Part shown: positions 7,422 through 15,262 of the stretch, one piece after another | Numbering within the stretch: the first letter of the stretch is position 1 | Layout of the letters: each line of letters begins with the position of its first letter | NCBI GenBank assembly: GCA_020860865.1 | Contig: JAJBTL010000217.1 | Coordinates: 9,501-28,094 of the forward strand | Length of the DNA stretch: 18,594 nucleotides | Direction: 5' to 3' | Source: Planctomycetota bacterium | Lineage (GTDB): Bacteria; Planctomycetota; SZUA-567 | Program-made: the position numbers and the translations under genes | Notes under the pieces: generated by a model | What the model saw: only the letters and a program-made list of their open reading frames with translations | Database searches by the model: none | What the model was told of the DNA's origin: nothing

Positions 7422-8084
7422 TTAGTTCACACCGCACGGTGCGAATTCGGCCGCGCACACGCCGTCCGCACCGCAAGCCTTGCCACCGCATGCATCAACT
7501 TTACATGCCCCGCCAGCCACTGCCAGAAGATCATCGTCCGACAATTCCTCGCTGTTCTTGAAATTGATTCGCACATCATTTTTCCCGAGCGCGATGATCG
7601 CCACCTTGTCGTATCCGTCCAACCGGGAGTCGACGGTGTAGACTTCATTTTCAAAGAGGTGAACCGAATTGGCATCGTCCTTGTTTCCCATGAAAATGAG
7701 GTAGAGGCCTCGCGGCACGGCCAGCTTATCGTATTTCCGGATATCATCCGGTCCGTACTCGCCCATGTCGAGAACCTCCGGCGTGCCGGATTTGAACGCC
7801 TTGACGTGGCTGGTCACGGCCACCACGGCGGGTGTAAAATCGAGGTTGAGTTCGGCGGAATCATTGTCAATTTTGACGCTCTTTCCCGGACCGGAAGTCG
7901 ATTCGTAGAAGGTGACGCTGGCGAATTCGGAAAGCTTCACCGACTTAACCGGGCCGGCGAAAAGCTTGTCGACGCTGTAGTCACCCCGGGTCTGGACCGA
8001 CTCGCTGCCGCCGTAGTTCGCTTCCAAATAGAATTCGGCGAACGTTGAGGACGGAACACTGGAAACAAGATTAATAAATTGCAT
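7422..8084 (-). CDS. RiPP precursor with beta/gamma-crystallin-like leader, copy 2 (Cys-rich core)
   Basis: The product has 220 residues. The leader is again 193 residues and aligns with copy 1 without large gaps: FYLEANYGGSESVQ with VYSEANFAGEEQSW, SVKLSEFASVTFYESTSG with SVKLNPFVTFILYENTDR, and NEVYTVDSRLDGYDKVAIIAL with GEYTVDATLKQYARIVVSL. It ends in LSDDDLLAVAGGA. The 27-residue core has five cysteines spaced C-x4-C-x4-C-x5-C-x6-C and ends in CGVN, as in the copy 1 core; ACG-xx-ACGAD is shared. The start ATG at 8084 has AAAGGAG 6 nt upstream; the in-frame ATG at 8099 lies 5' of that site. No signal peptide is present, consistent with leader-guided C39/ABC export. The function is inferred from context and the double-glycine motif. 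Confidence 0.8.
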   Translation of the reverse strand: MQFINLVSSVPSSTFAEFYLEANYGGSESVQTRGDYSVDKLFAGPVKSVKLSEFASVTFYESTSGPGKSVKIDNDSAELNLDFTPAVVAVTSHVKAFKSGTPEVLDMGEYGPDDIRKYDKLAVPRGLYLIFMGNKDDANSVHLFENEVYTVDSRLDGYDKVAIIALGKNDVRINFKNSEELSDDDLLAVAGGACKVDACGGKACGADGVCAAEFAPCGVN

Positions 8085-8150
8085 GGTGGCTCCTTTCAAA
8101 AAGAGTGATATGCGTACGGTGCTTATCCTCCCCGAATTTGGAGGCTGAAA

Positions 8151-8304
8151 TCATACCATGGTACGTGAGTGAACGACCGTGCCGAATTTGGGCAAAGCTT
8201 GTTTGCGGTAATCGACGAACCCACCACCGGCCACCGATAGCCAGGCTGTATCATCCTCCAGGTTCAGCGGCGGTCGGCGAATGGACGCGTTCAGTGCCGC
8301 TCAT
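8151..8304 (-). pseudogene. Frameshifted mini-precursor with VAGGG motif
   Basis: An ATG at 8304 has the same ribosome binding site as the other precursors (AAAGGAATCACCATG) and lies 14 nt after the SPASM maturase stop. Its frame ends after 17 codons (MSGTERVHSPTAAEPGG, TGA at 8251). Shifting frame at the CC of GAACCTGG continues as LEDDTAWLSVAGGG and then FVDYRKQALPKFGTVVHSRTMV, stopping at 8151. Removing one C would give a single peptide of about 50 residues with a leader end aligned to LSDxxLxxVAGGG of the neighbours and a 22-residue basic core without cysteine. I read it as a decayed short precursor. A sequencing error or a programmed frameshift would give a live gene instead. Confidence 0.55.
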
Positions 8305-8318
8305 GGTGATTCCTTTCT

Positions 8319-9719
8319 TCACTGCGTAGAAAGACCGTGGCTCTCTCCGACAAGATCGTCCGTCCGGATGGCGTCTTTCGACAAGGCAAAGCGGACAAGC
8401 CGATCTTTCACATTATACTTCAGACTGATGCAGGGGGAGGCATAGCCCATTTTGGCTTTGTTGAAACAGCCGCCGCTGCAGTTGGCCAGGATGGCGCAGG
8501 ACTCGCACTCCGGCATGGTAAAGAGGGAATCGTCGAGCCAACGCCGGTACCGTATGTTGTCCTCGACAGAATCCAATTCCGACAGATCGCAGATTTTCGC
8601 TTCGGGGTCGGCAATGTCGTTCCAGCATTTATGGACGGCGCCGTCCGGTAGAAACACAAAGCCGTTTTTTCGCACCGCCGCGCACAGGCTGAACAGCCGA
8701 ATAGGCATCGACGCCACCGCCAGGCCGTAGTCGATGGCCTGGGCGATAAGGTCGGACTCGAGGGCGGCGTATTCCCGCATGTCCATCACCGAATCGATGA
8801 CGCGGAGACATTCGTTGGAACAGATATCCACCGGCGCGAAGTAAACGCCGAAGTTCTTTTTGCCTGACAACCCGACCGACGTGAGCCGTTCAAGAAGGGC
8901 CGGGACCGAATCGCGGTTTCGGTTGTCTATGTTGACGCGGATTTGAATGGTTAATGACGGCTGTTCCGCCGCTTCCAGAACCCGGTCCAGAATGGTGGCG
9001 AAGGTGGCGCCGCCGCCGCGAAGCATCCGCCGTGCGTCGTGTATCTCCCGGTCGCCGTCCAGGGTGACCTGGGCCACGGTGACGCCCGCGTCGATGAGAC
9101 GCGCCGCCACCTCCTTTTCTAGAAGGTAGCCGTTCGTCACAATGGAGGCGGTGTAAACGACGCCCCTGTCGCGGCACATGGCTTGAAACCGGTCCGAGAG
9201 GCGAAAGAGGATGTCCGGCCGGAGGAGCGGTTCGCCGCCGTACCAGGCGATGCCGAGTCTGTCGAGAGACTCCATTTTTCCCGCCATGTAGTCGACAATG
9301 GCCTGTTCAACTTCCGGCGTCATGGTCCGGGTTCTGACGTCCTCGCCCTGGTAGCAATAGTCACAGGCGAAATTGCAGGCCAGGGTCGGCGCTATGGTCA
9401 CCGTCATCTGCCGGTCAAGATTCCTGAGACGGGTCACCGCCCTGTTGAAAAGGGCCTTTTCATCAGTCCCGGCCGCGACGATGAAGCGGCCTTTCTTCAG
9501 GTTGTCGACGACCTCTTGCAGGTACCTGTCGTTCCCGGCCAATTCCATGGCGGCGGCGGTGTTGGCGGTGTCGCCGCACAGGTTGTAGATTTCATGCTCC
9601 AGCGCTTCCCACACAGCGAAGTTGCCGCTCAGGCTGTTATACGCCAGCGTCCGCCGCCGGGTGAGCGGCATCGTTATATTGTACCGTGACTGCTGTACGC
9701 CGTAGAAAGGAGTCGCCAT
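8319..9719 (-). CDS. Radical SAM/SPASM peptide maturase
   Basis: This 466-residue enzyme has the radical SAM cluster C115-x3-C119-x2-C122 in LACNFACDYCYQGE, the GGEP motif at 161-164 (WYGGEPLLRPD), and a C-terminal SPASM domain with cysteines at 346, 365, 377, 405, 408, 414, 418 and 430 (C-x2-C-x5-C-x3-C). SPASM proteins carry auxiliary Fe-S clusters and in RiPP pathways typically form thioether or C-C crosslinks on a core peptide. The N-terminal 100 residues resemble the substrate-binding region of peptide maturases. It lies 7 nt after the B12 radical SAM gene and directly before the precursor genes, so the cysteines of the crystallin-leader cores are its likely targets. The ATG at 9719 has no strong ribosome binding site, so translation may be coupled. 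Confidence 0.92.
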   Translation of the reverse strand: MATPFYGVQQSRYNITMPLTRRRTLAYNSLSGNFAVWEALEHEIYNLCGDTANTAAAMELAGNDRYLQEVVDNLKKGRFIVAAGTDEKALFNRAVTRLRNLDRQMTVTIAPTLACNFACDYCYQGEDVRTRTMTPEVEQAIVDYMAGKMESLDRLGIAWYGGEPLLRPDILFRLSDRFQAMCRDRGVVYTASIVTNGYLLEKEVAARLIDAGVTVAQVTLDGDREIHDARRMLRGGGATFATILDRVLEAAEQPSLTIQIRVNIDNRNRDSVPALLERLTSVGLSGKKNFGVYFAPVDICSNECLRVIDSVMDMREYAALESDLIAQAIDYGLAVASMPIRLFSLCAAVRKNGFVFLPDGAVHKCWNDIADPEAKICDLSELDSVEDNIRYRRWLDDSLFTMPECESCAILANCSGGCFNKAKMGYASPCISLKYNVKDRLVRFALSKDAIRTDDLVGESHGLSTQ

Positions 9720-9726
9720 AGAATTT

Positions 9727-11616
9727 TTAGTTTCTCAGCAAGTTTGATCGTTCTTCAAAAGACCATGACCGAAACCCTGGTCGCAGGGCCAGTCCCAGGT
9801 ACTGGTTGTTGCGCCTTAGTGCGAACCCGTGCCGGACAAAATCGCCAAGAACTTCCGTAACGGCTCCGGTCTCGCCGCCACTCCGCCGAACGATGTCGTC
9901 CTGGTCGACGATATCGTCCAGGCAGTCGTAGACCCGGCTTTCAAATTCGTTCAAGACAGCCTTCACCGTTCTTTTGCCGTCCCGGGAATCGATAATCGCC
10001 AACCGGTCGCCGCTGTCATCGGCTTGGGTCTCGATGTACAGGTCCGGTGTCGTCACGCCTCGCCACAGGCGGCGCCATTCTTCCAGCCGTTTCACCAGTC
10101 CGTTGTAATCGACGGTCTGTCTGCCCGGATTGCGCCATTCCACATCGAAGTTATACGCGAGGCGGGTAAAGTCCAAATCCTCGGGGTAGACAAAACGGTA
10201 CCAGGCGGCCGGTTCGATATGGGTAAAGTAATCGTCCTGAAGTTCGTAGTAGACGCTGTAAGTGTGGCAATTCACGTAGGAACGCATAATGCCGGGCGGG
10301 GTGAGATGGGTGATGCGTGGAACCAGTTCCGCCATTTCGTCGTAATCCTCTTGCGTTTCACCATACATGCGGAGCAAAAGGTAATAGTAGGAAAAAATGC
10401 CGAACTGGCGGGCGCACTTGAGGAAGCGTACGTTTTGAAGCGCCGTCACGCCCTTCGACATGAGGCGGAGAAGATTGTCGGAAAGACTTTCTATTCCGGG
10501 CTGGGCGAGAAAGACGCCCGATTCCGCCATCTCCCTAATGTGGTTCCGCCCGAGGTTCGACTTGACGCAGTAGAAGAGGCGTATTTCCCCCGGCGCGAAT
10601 TCCTTCCGGACAAGCGGAAAGAAGTCGTTGAAATACGTCATGGAAAGATTGTTGTCGGTGCCGCCGAAATAGACGGCGCCGTACTTCTCATGATAGTGCT
10701 TGAGAGCGGTCACGACGTTTTCGGGATTCTTTACCCGGTATTTGTCGCTGACGCCGTTCAGGCCGCAGAACGTGCACGGATTTTTCTCATGCCACCAACA
10801 GCCCCGCGAACTTTCAAATGGCAGGAACAGCTGCACCCGGGAAAGGATGTCGTCCTGCCCGCTGTCGCGAAGCCGGGTGAAATAGGAATCGAAGTCGGGA
10901 ATGGTGCCGGTGTCGAATGCCTCCGGCGAGACGAGCCGACGCGCCGTTTTGGCGATTGTCCCGTCGGCGTCCCGGTACAGCGTTCCTTGTAAACCGTGAA
11001 GCGACTCTCCCGTCGACAACCGTTGAAATAACTCGGCGGCAATGTCGTCCGCCTCGCCGGTGGACACGGCGTCTATCCAGGGCATTTTTTCAAACAATTC
11101 CTCGCCCGCCTCGTCATGAAACGCCGGGCCGCCGTACACGACCTTACAGTCCGGATAGGCCTGTTTGATTCGGAAACCGAGTTCAAGCGATGGCATTATC
11201 TGGAAGAGGCAGCTGAATCCCACCACCTTGACCCGGCTGTCGAACCGCAACCGCTCCAGGCTCGAGTCAAGAAACTCCCGCCCCGCCTCCCGTTTCAAAC
11301 GGGTCAGCCATTCGACGGTGTGCCTGTCCTGATCGATTCCGGCATAGGCGAATATCGCCTGGTCGCGAACCTCGGCCTCGGCGTCGGTGATGCCCCGAAG
11401 CCTATCCGCGAACAACCATTCCATCAGGCAGGTGTGGAGCATCTTGCCGGTGCACAGCGCCTCATAGTCCCGGAGGCCCACCCGCCCGGCGAAATCGATA
11501 TTTTCGTAAAACATTTCATAGGGGATATCCGCCTGCTTCAATATCCCCGCCAGCGTCGGCAGCCCCAGCGCCGGATAGGCCAAACTCATGAATGGCATGT
11601 TGACGAGGTAGATCAC
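9727..11616 (-). CDS. B12-binding radical SAM protein, RiPP maturation radical SAM protein 1 type
   Basis: The protein has 629 residues. The N-terminal cobalamin-binding-like domain runs to about residue 230 (LVNMPFMSLAYPALGLPTLAGIL, then VVGFSCLFQIMPSLELGFRI and DCKVVYGGPAF). The radical SAM core has the distinctive C273-x7-C281-x2-C284 in SSRGCWWHEKNPCTFCGLNG, which I know from the 'ribosomal peptide natural product maturation radical SAM protein 1' family (TIGR03975) that accompanies NHLM export systems. B12 radical SAM enzymes often methylate unactivated carbons, but this family's reaction is not settled from sequence. The start is a GTG (11616) overlapping the stop of the GNAT gene as GTGA, so translation is coupled. 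The C-terminal 150 residues show no motif I recognise. Confidence 0.9.
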   Translation of the reverse strand: MIYLVNMPFMSLAYPALGLPTLAGILKQADIPYEMFYENIDFAGRVGLRDYEALCTGKMLHTCLMEWLFADRLRGITDAEAEVRDQAIFAYAGIDQDRHTVEWLTRLKREAGREFLDSSLERLRFDSRVKVVGFSCLFQIMPSLELGFRIKQAYPDCKVVYGGPAFHDEAGEELFEKMPWIDAVSTGEADDIAAELFQRLSTGESLHGLQGTLYRDADGTIAKTARRLVSPEAFDTGTIPDFDSYFTRLRDSGQDDILSRVQLFLPFESSRGCWWHEKNPCTFCGLNGVSDKYRVKNPENVVTALKHYHEKYGAVYFGGTDNNLSMTYFNDFFPLVRKEFAPGEIRLFYCVKSNLGRNHIREMAESGVFLAQPGIESLSDNLLRLMSKGVTALQNVRFLKCARQFGIFSYYYLLLRMYGETQEDYDEMAELVPRITHLTPPGIMRSYVNCHTYSVYYELQDDYFTHIEPAAWYRFVYPEDLDFTRLAYNFDVEWRNPGRQTVDYNGLVKRLEEWRRLWRGVTTPDLYIETQADDSGDRLAIIDSRDGKRTVKAVLNEFESRVYDCLDDIVDQDDIVRRSGGETGAVTEVLGDFVRHGFALRRNNQYLGLALRPGFRSWSFEERSNLLRN

Positions 11617-12557
11617 TCTAGAACCCTCATAGCGGGAGTATTCCCTTCCGGCGGTATGGAATATCGGCGGAACACCCTGGCTTCACCGGTGCGGCAGCCA
11701 GCGAAGGAGATGACGCCGCGCCGGTAGAGACGCATCATTTCCGCATTGTGACTGTCAAAACTGAAAAGGACGCGGCCGAGACGGTTCTGCCGCCGCAATC
11801 CTTCGAGACTGCGGCAGTAGGCGGCAAGGGCGGCGCCGAGACGCTCGTGTCCGTAACGGACGGCGATGCAGGCCACTTCCGCCGTGTCCTCTCCGGCCAA
11901 ATGGAGCAGGCAATAGCCATACACCGTCCCTTCGCGGACGCACAGAAAGCTTAACTCCGGGAGCGGGTCCTTCACACGGAACGGATCCATGACGGCGGGG
12001 AAATGCACCCCGATGTCACGCCGTAACTGTGCCAGTTCATCTTCCCCGGATTCGGCGAAGGACAGTACGCGAAAGCCTTTCCGCGTCAGACGGTGCACGA
12101 GCGGACCGCCTCGCGCCGTGATGAATTCATCAACACTGGCGCGGGTTACCTGGTTCACCGGATGGAGGATGGTAATGGTCGAGGAATAGTGGGAAAACCC
12201 CTCGCGGCCGAGGAGCGTTTCCGCCGCGTCGGCATAACCCCCTGACGCGGACACCGCCGCTTCAACGCATTCGACGCCGGAGAATGCCGCCAGCGCCGTC
12301 CGGAGAAGATCACGGGCAACGCCTCGCCTCCGGAAAGGTTCACGGGTGAACACATATTCGATACGGGCCCGGTTCGCCGACGGAGACGACGTCATCAGGA
12401 GCCCTGTCGGAGTCTCACCGCTCCAGGCGATCAGTCCGTGATTGGCGCCCCGTACCATATGGTGTCTGGCCACGGCCGGCAACGACGGACCGAAGGCCTG
12501 GGTCATGGCAACGCCATCGACCGGGACAATCCGGATGTCCGGCACGACGGCGGTCAT
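11613..12557 (-). CDS. Tandem GNAT-fold acyltransferase-like protein
   Basis: The 314-residue protein looks like two GNAT units. In the first (about 5-150) the acetyl-CoA pyrophosphate loop is visible as RRRGVARDLL (76-85) after the strand RIEYVFTREPF. The second (about 190-314) has TVYGYCLLHLAGEDTAEVACIAVRYGHERLGAALAAYC, in which the loop is degenerate, and a typical end (SHNAEMMRLYRRGVISFAG). One active and one substrate-binding or inactive domain is the likely arrangement. ATGA overlap with the ABC gene upstream and GTGA overlap with the radical SAM gene downstream place it within the RiPP operon. It could acylate a precursor or product or serve self-protection; the substrate is unknown. 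Confidence 0.82.
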   Translation of the reverse strand: MTAVVPDIRIVPVDGVAMTQAFGPSLPAVARHHMVRGANHGLIAWSGETPTGLLMTSSPSANRARIEYVFTREPFRRRGVARDLLRTALAAFSGVECVEAAVSASGGYADAAETLLGREGFSHYSSTITILHPVNQVTRASVDEFITARGGPLVHRLTRKGFRVLSFAESGEDELAQLRRDIGVHFPAVMDPFRVKDPLPELSFLCVREGTVYGYCLLHLAGEDTAEVACIAVRYGHERLGAALAAYCRSLEGLRRQNRLGRVLFSFDSHNAEMMRLYRRGVISFAGCRTGEARVFRRYSIPPEGNTPAMRVLE

Positions 12558-15262
12558 GATAATTGCCTTTTGGCCAGGCGGGCGAACAGGCCGTCCTTGG
12601 CCATAAGTTCGGTAAACGATCCCTCTTCAACAATCCTGCCGGCGTCCATGACGTAAATCCGGTCAACATCGATAATCGTGCTCAACCGATGCGCCACAAT
12701 GATGCGGGTCGCATTCAGTTTGGCGACGCTTTCCGACACCACCTGCTGGGTGATGTTGTCCAAGGCGCTGGTGGCCTCGTCCATGATGACGATGCGCGGC
12801 CTGTTCACCAGGCTCCGGGCAATGAGGATGCGTTGCTTCTGGCCGCCGGAGATGTTGCCGCCGCCTTCACTGACCATCGTGTACATGCCCATCGGCATGT
12901 TCTGGATGTCCTTGTCCAGGCCCACCATTCGGGCGGCTTCCCAGGCGTCCTCAATGGTGAGGGTGGAAGCGCCAAGAATGTTGGTCAAGATGTCGCCGGA
13001 CATAAGGACGCCGTTTTGGAGCACCACTCCCATCTGCGCCCGGACAGACGCGGCGTTCAGGGTCGCCAGATCCTGGCTGTCGTAGTGGATGGCGCCCTTT
13101 ACCGGCGTTTCGAAGCCGAGGAGCAATCGAAGAAGCGTCGATTTGCCGCACCCCGAGGTGCCGACCAGGGCGACGGATTCGCCAGGCCGTATTTCCAGGG
13201 AGACGTCCCGAAGGACCATCGGCGACTCGGCCTCGTAGGAAAAACTGACATTACGGACCGAAATGGCGCCGGACAGCGGATCGGCGTCCGCCTTGTCGTC
13301 GCTCGTTTCCGGCAGTTCCTTCAGGACCGGTTCGATGTTTTCCAGGAGGGGCTTCACCGAATAGAACTGGGAGACAAGGGGGATGAACTGCATGATGGTG
13401 GCGTTCAGCCCGGCGAATACGGTCTGGAAACCGAGGAATTGGGGAATGGTCAATTCGGGGAAAAGGCGGCCCGCTTCCGGATCGGGCATCGCCAGCTTCG
13501 CCGCCGCATAATAGATGATGATGGTGGTGACGGCCGGCATCAGGACATTGAGGGCCTGGATCCAGTTCTGCTGACGCCGTAGGGACAGGTTCCATTTCCA
13601 TTCGCCGCTGAAGGTGCGTGACCAGAGGAAGAATGCCTGTTCCTCGCCGCCTTTCAATTTGAAGGTGGAGAGGCCGTTCAGGAGCTGCACCACCAGGGCC
13701 GAGTTTCGGTTGGCCGCTTCGGTTTTCATCCGTTGCGCGTGAAGGGTGTTCCGGTAGACGAAGGCGATGACCGCGAGGTAGACCACCCAGACGCACAGAG
13801 TATAGAAGGCGAGGCTGGCGCTGTAGTGGAACATCAGGAAGACGCTCCAAAAGGAAAACACGGCGCCGAAGAAGGCGCTTATGAAGGTGGAATTGAACAC
13901 CTCCGTCACCATGGTCATGCCGGCCATGCGGCTGGCGAGGTCGCCGACCTTGTAGTGCCGGAAAAACCGGGCGGGCAGGTTGAGGAGTCGCGCCCACATG
14001 GCGGTTTCCAGGCCGGTGCCGAGGTGGCGCTTGATTCGGGTGCAGGCCAGATCCCGGACAAAGGTGAGGATGACGGTGACGAAACCGGAAATGAGCATCA
14101 CCTGCGTGACCGTCCCGAGGGCGCGGCGGTCGGCGATGGGGATGATGTCCTGGAAGATGCTTTCGGTAATGAGCGGCAGGACCAGCGGCAAAAGGCCGGC
14201 GATGACGCTGACCAGGAGGAGTGCGCGCCAGTCGCTCTTCCAGGTCCTCGTTAGCATGGTGCGGAGCATGGCCACGGTGGACAGGCGGGTGGCGGGAAGG
14301 CCATTATAGCAGACAAAGGCGTCGCGCCGGATATCCTTGGCGATGTCGTCCGTGACGACAAGGCCCTGCGGGTGTTCCAGGCTATAAAGATGGTATGTTT
14401 GCGTGTCCCGGGGAATCAGGGCGCATACGTCGCCGTTTTCACCGTAGTAACCGACCATGGCGCCGGCGTCGGAACGGTGCCAGCCCTTTTCCAGGGCGAC
14501 CAGTCGGAGACTTATCCCCGCCTTGGCGGACAATTTCCGGAGAAGGGTAAGGGAATCCATCTTTGCCGCCAATTGATCCGGCAGGCGCACCCGGGCGGTT
14601 TCGCCGCCGAAATAACTGGCCAGCGCTCTGACCGCGAACTGCACGGGATCGGCGGTTTCCGCCAGCACACCCGTCACCGGGCCTTCCGGACTCTGACCGG
14701 CGGAAAGCTGCGCCAGGGCGCCGGACATGACCTTTTCCCTGCGGTGGGAATGGGTGAACAGCCGATCCCGGTCGCGCCGGTCGAGGCTGGTGAAGCGGTC
14801 GTCCAGGAGCGTCGCCAGGCGGCGGCGATCCGACGCGACGCCTTCCCGAATGCTTCCCGCTTCGATGGGGAAGGCGCCGGGCTTAGCCCAACGGCGAACG
14901 GTTTCGTCGCCCATGGCCTGGTGGTATTGGAGCCACTCGAGTTTGGCCACGGCGGCGAACCAGCTTTCCGCCTCCCGGAGGTATTCTTCATCGGGGAGGG
15001 CGGTTCCGTCCTTCCGCCGGACCTGCGAGTCTTCCAGTCCCAGGATCTCGTAGCCTGTGCCGTCGTCCTCGGACGGGAGGAGCCAGCTCTGCCCGGGAGA
15101 GAGTTCGGCGAGAAATTCCTTGTGGTAAACCGGCCGTTCCGGCGGCGTGCAGGCATAGACTTCCACCCGACCGGAGAGGACGGTATAGACCGCCTGTCCC
15201 GCCGGTGGCGGTGTGAAGTACATTCCCTGGCCGATGGAAATTTCGCTGCCCGAGGTCGTCAT
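12554..15262 (-). CDS. NHLM bacteriocin-system ABC transporter (second ABC, long N-terminal extension)
   Basis: This 902-residue protein fits the NHLM ABC2 family (TIGR03797). Residues 1-90 look like a cyclic-nucleotide-binding/cupin-like barrel (GQGMYFTPPPAGQAVYTVLSGRVEVY ... LSPGQSWLLPSE). Residues to about 330 form a soluble region without the C39 catalytic cysteine. Next come the exporter membrane domain (about 340-620) and the ATPase: Walker A GTSGCGKST at 701, signature ISGGQ near 804, Walker B IVIMDEA near 824, and H-loop VAHRLS. It probably pairs with the adjacent C39 exporter as a half-transporter. The ATG overlaps the upstream stop (ATGA), and its own stop overlaps the GNAT start in the same way. 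Confidence 0.93.
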   Translation of the reverse strand: MTTSGSEISIGQGMYFTPPPAGQAVYTVLSGRVEVYACTPPERPVYHKEFLAELSPGQSWLLPSEDDGTGYEILGLEDSQVRRKDGTALPDEEYLREAESWFAAVAKLEWLQYHQAMGDETVRRWAKPGAFPIEAGSIREGVASDRRRLATLLDDRFTSLDRRDRDRLFTHSHRREKVMSGALAQLSAGQSPEGPVTGVLAETADPVQFAVRALASYFGGETARVRLPDQLAAKMDSLTLLRKLSAKAGISLRLVALEKGWHRSDAGAMVGYYGENGDVCALIPRDTQTYHLYSLEHPQGLVVTDDIAKDIRRDAFVCYNGLPATRLSTVAMLRTMLTRTWKSDWRALLLVSVIAGLLPLVLPLITESIFQDIIPIADRRALGTVTQVMLISGFVTVILTFVRDLACTRIKRHLGTGLETAMWARLLNLPARFFRHYKVGDLASRMAGMTMVTEVFNSTFISAFFGAVFSFWSVFLMFHYSASLAFYTLCVWVVYLAVIAFVYRNTLHAQRMKTEAANRNSALVVQLLNGLSTFKLKGGEEQAFFLWSRTFSGEWKWNLSLRRQQNWIQALNVLMPAVTTIIIYYAAAKLAMPDPEAGRLFPELTIPQFLGFQTVFAGLNATIMQFIPLVSQFYSVKPLLENIEPVLKELPETSDDKADADPLSGAISVRNVSFSYEAESPMVLRDVSLEIRPGESVALVGTSGCGKSTLLRLLLGFETPVKGAIHYDSQDLATLNAASVRAQMGVVLQNGVLMSGDILTNILGASTLTIEDAWEAARMVGLDKDIQNMPMGMYTMVSEGGGNISGGQKQRILIARSLVNRPRIVIMDEATSALDNITQQVVSESVAKLNATRIIVAHRLSTIIDVDRIYVMDAGRIVEEGSFTELMAKDGLFARLAKRQLS

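Noticed and set aside
6553..8084. Calcium-binding crystallin sites in the two leaders
   Set aside because: The canonical (N/D)(N/D)xx(S/T)S motif is not evident in either protein, so I do not claim calcium binding.
8132..8191. Direct repeat CCGAATTTGG at 8132-8141 and 8182-8191, with a CCTCC/GGAGG stem near 8127-8144
   Set aside because: At 10 bp with 50-bp spacing it may be chance; no CRISPR-like series or regulator context supports it.
8105..8329. 74-codon plus-strand open frame
   Set aside because: It has no ribosome binding site and lies opposite the mini-precursor, whose VAGGG motif and AAAGGA site are better evidence.
9829..10992. 387-codon plus-strand open frame inside the B12 radical SAM gene
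   Set aside because: It is an antisense frame favoured by high GC content; the minus-strand enzyme motifs are unambiguous.
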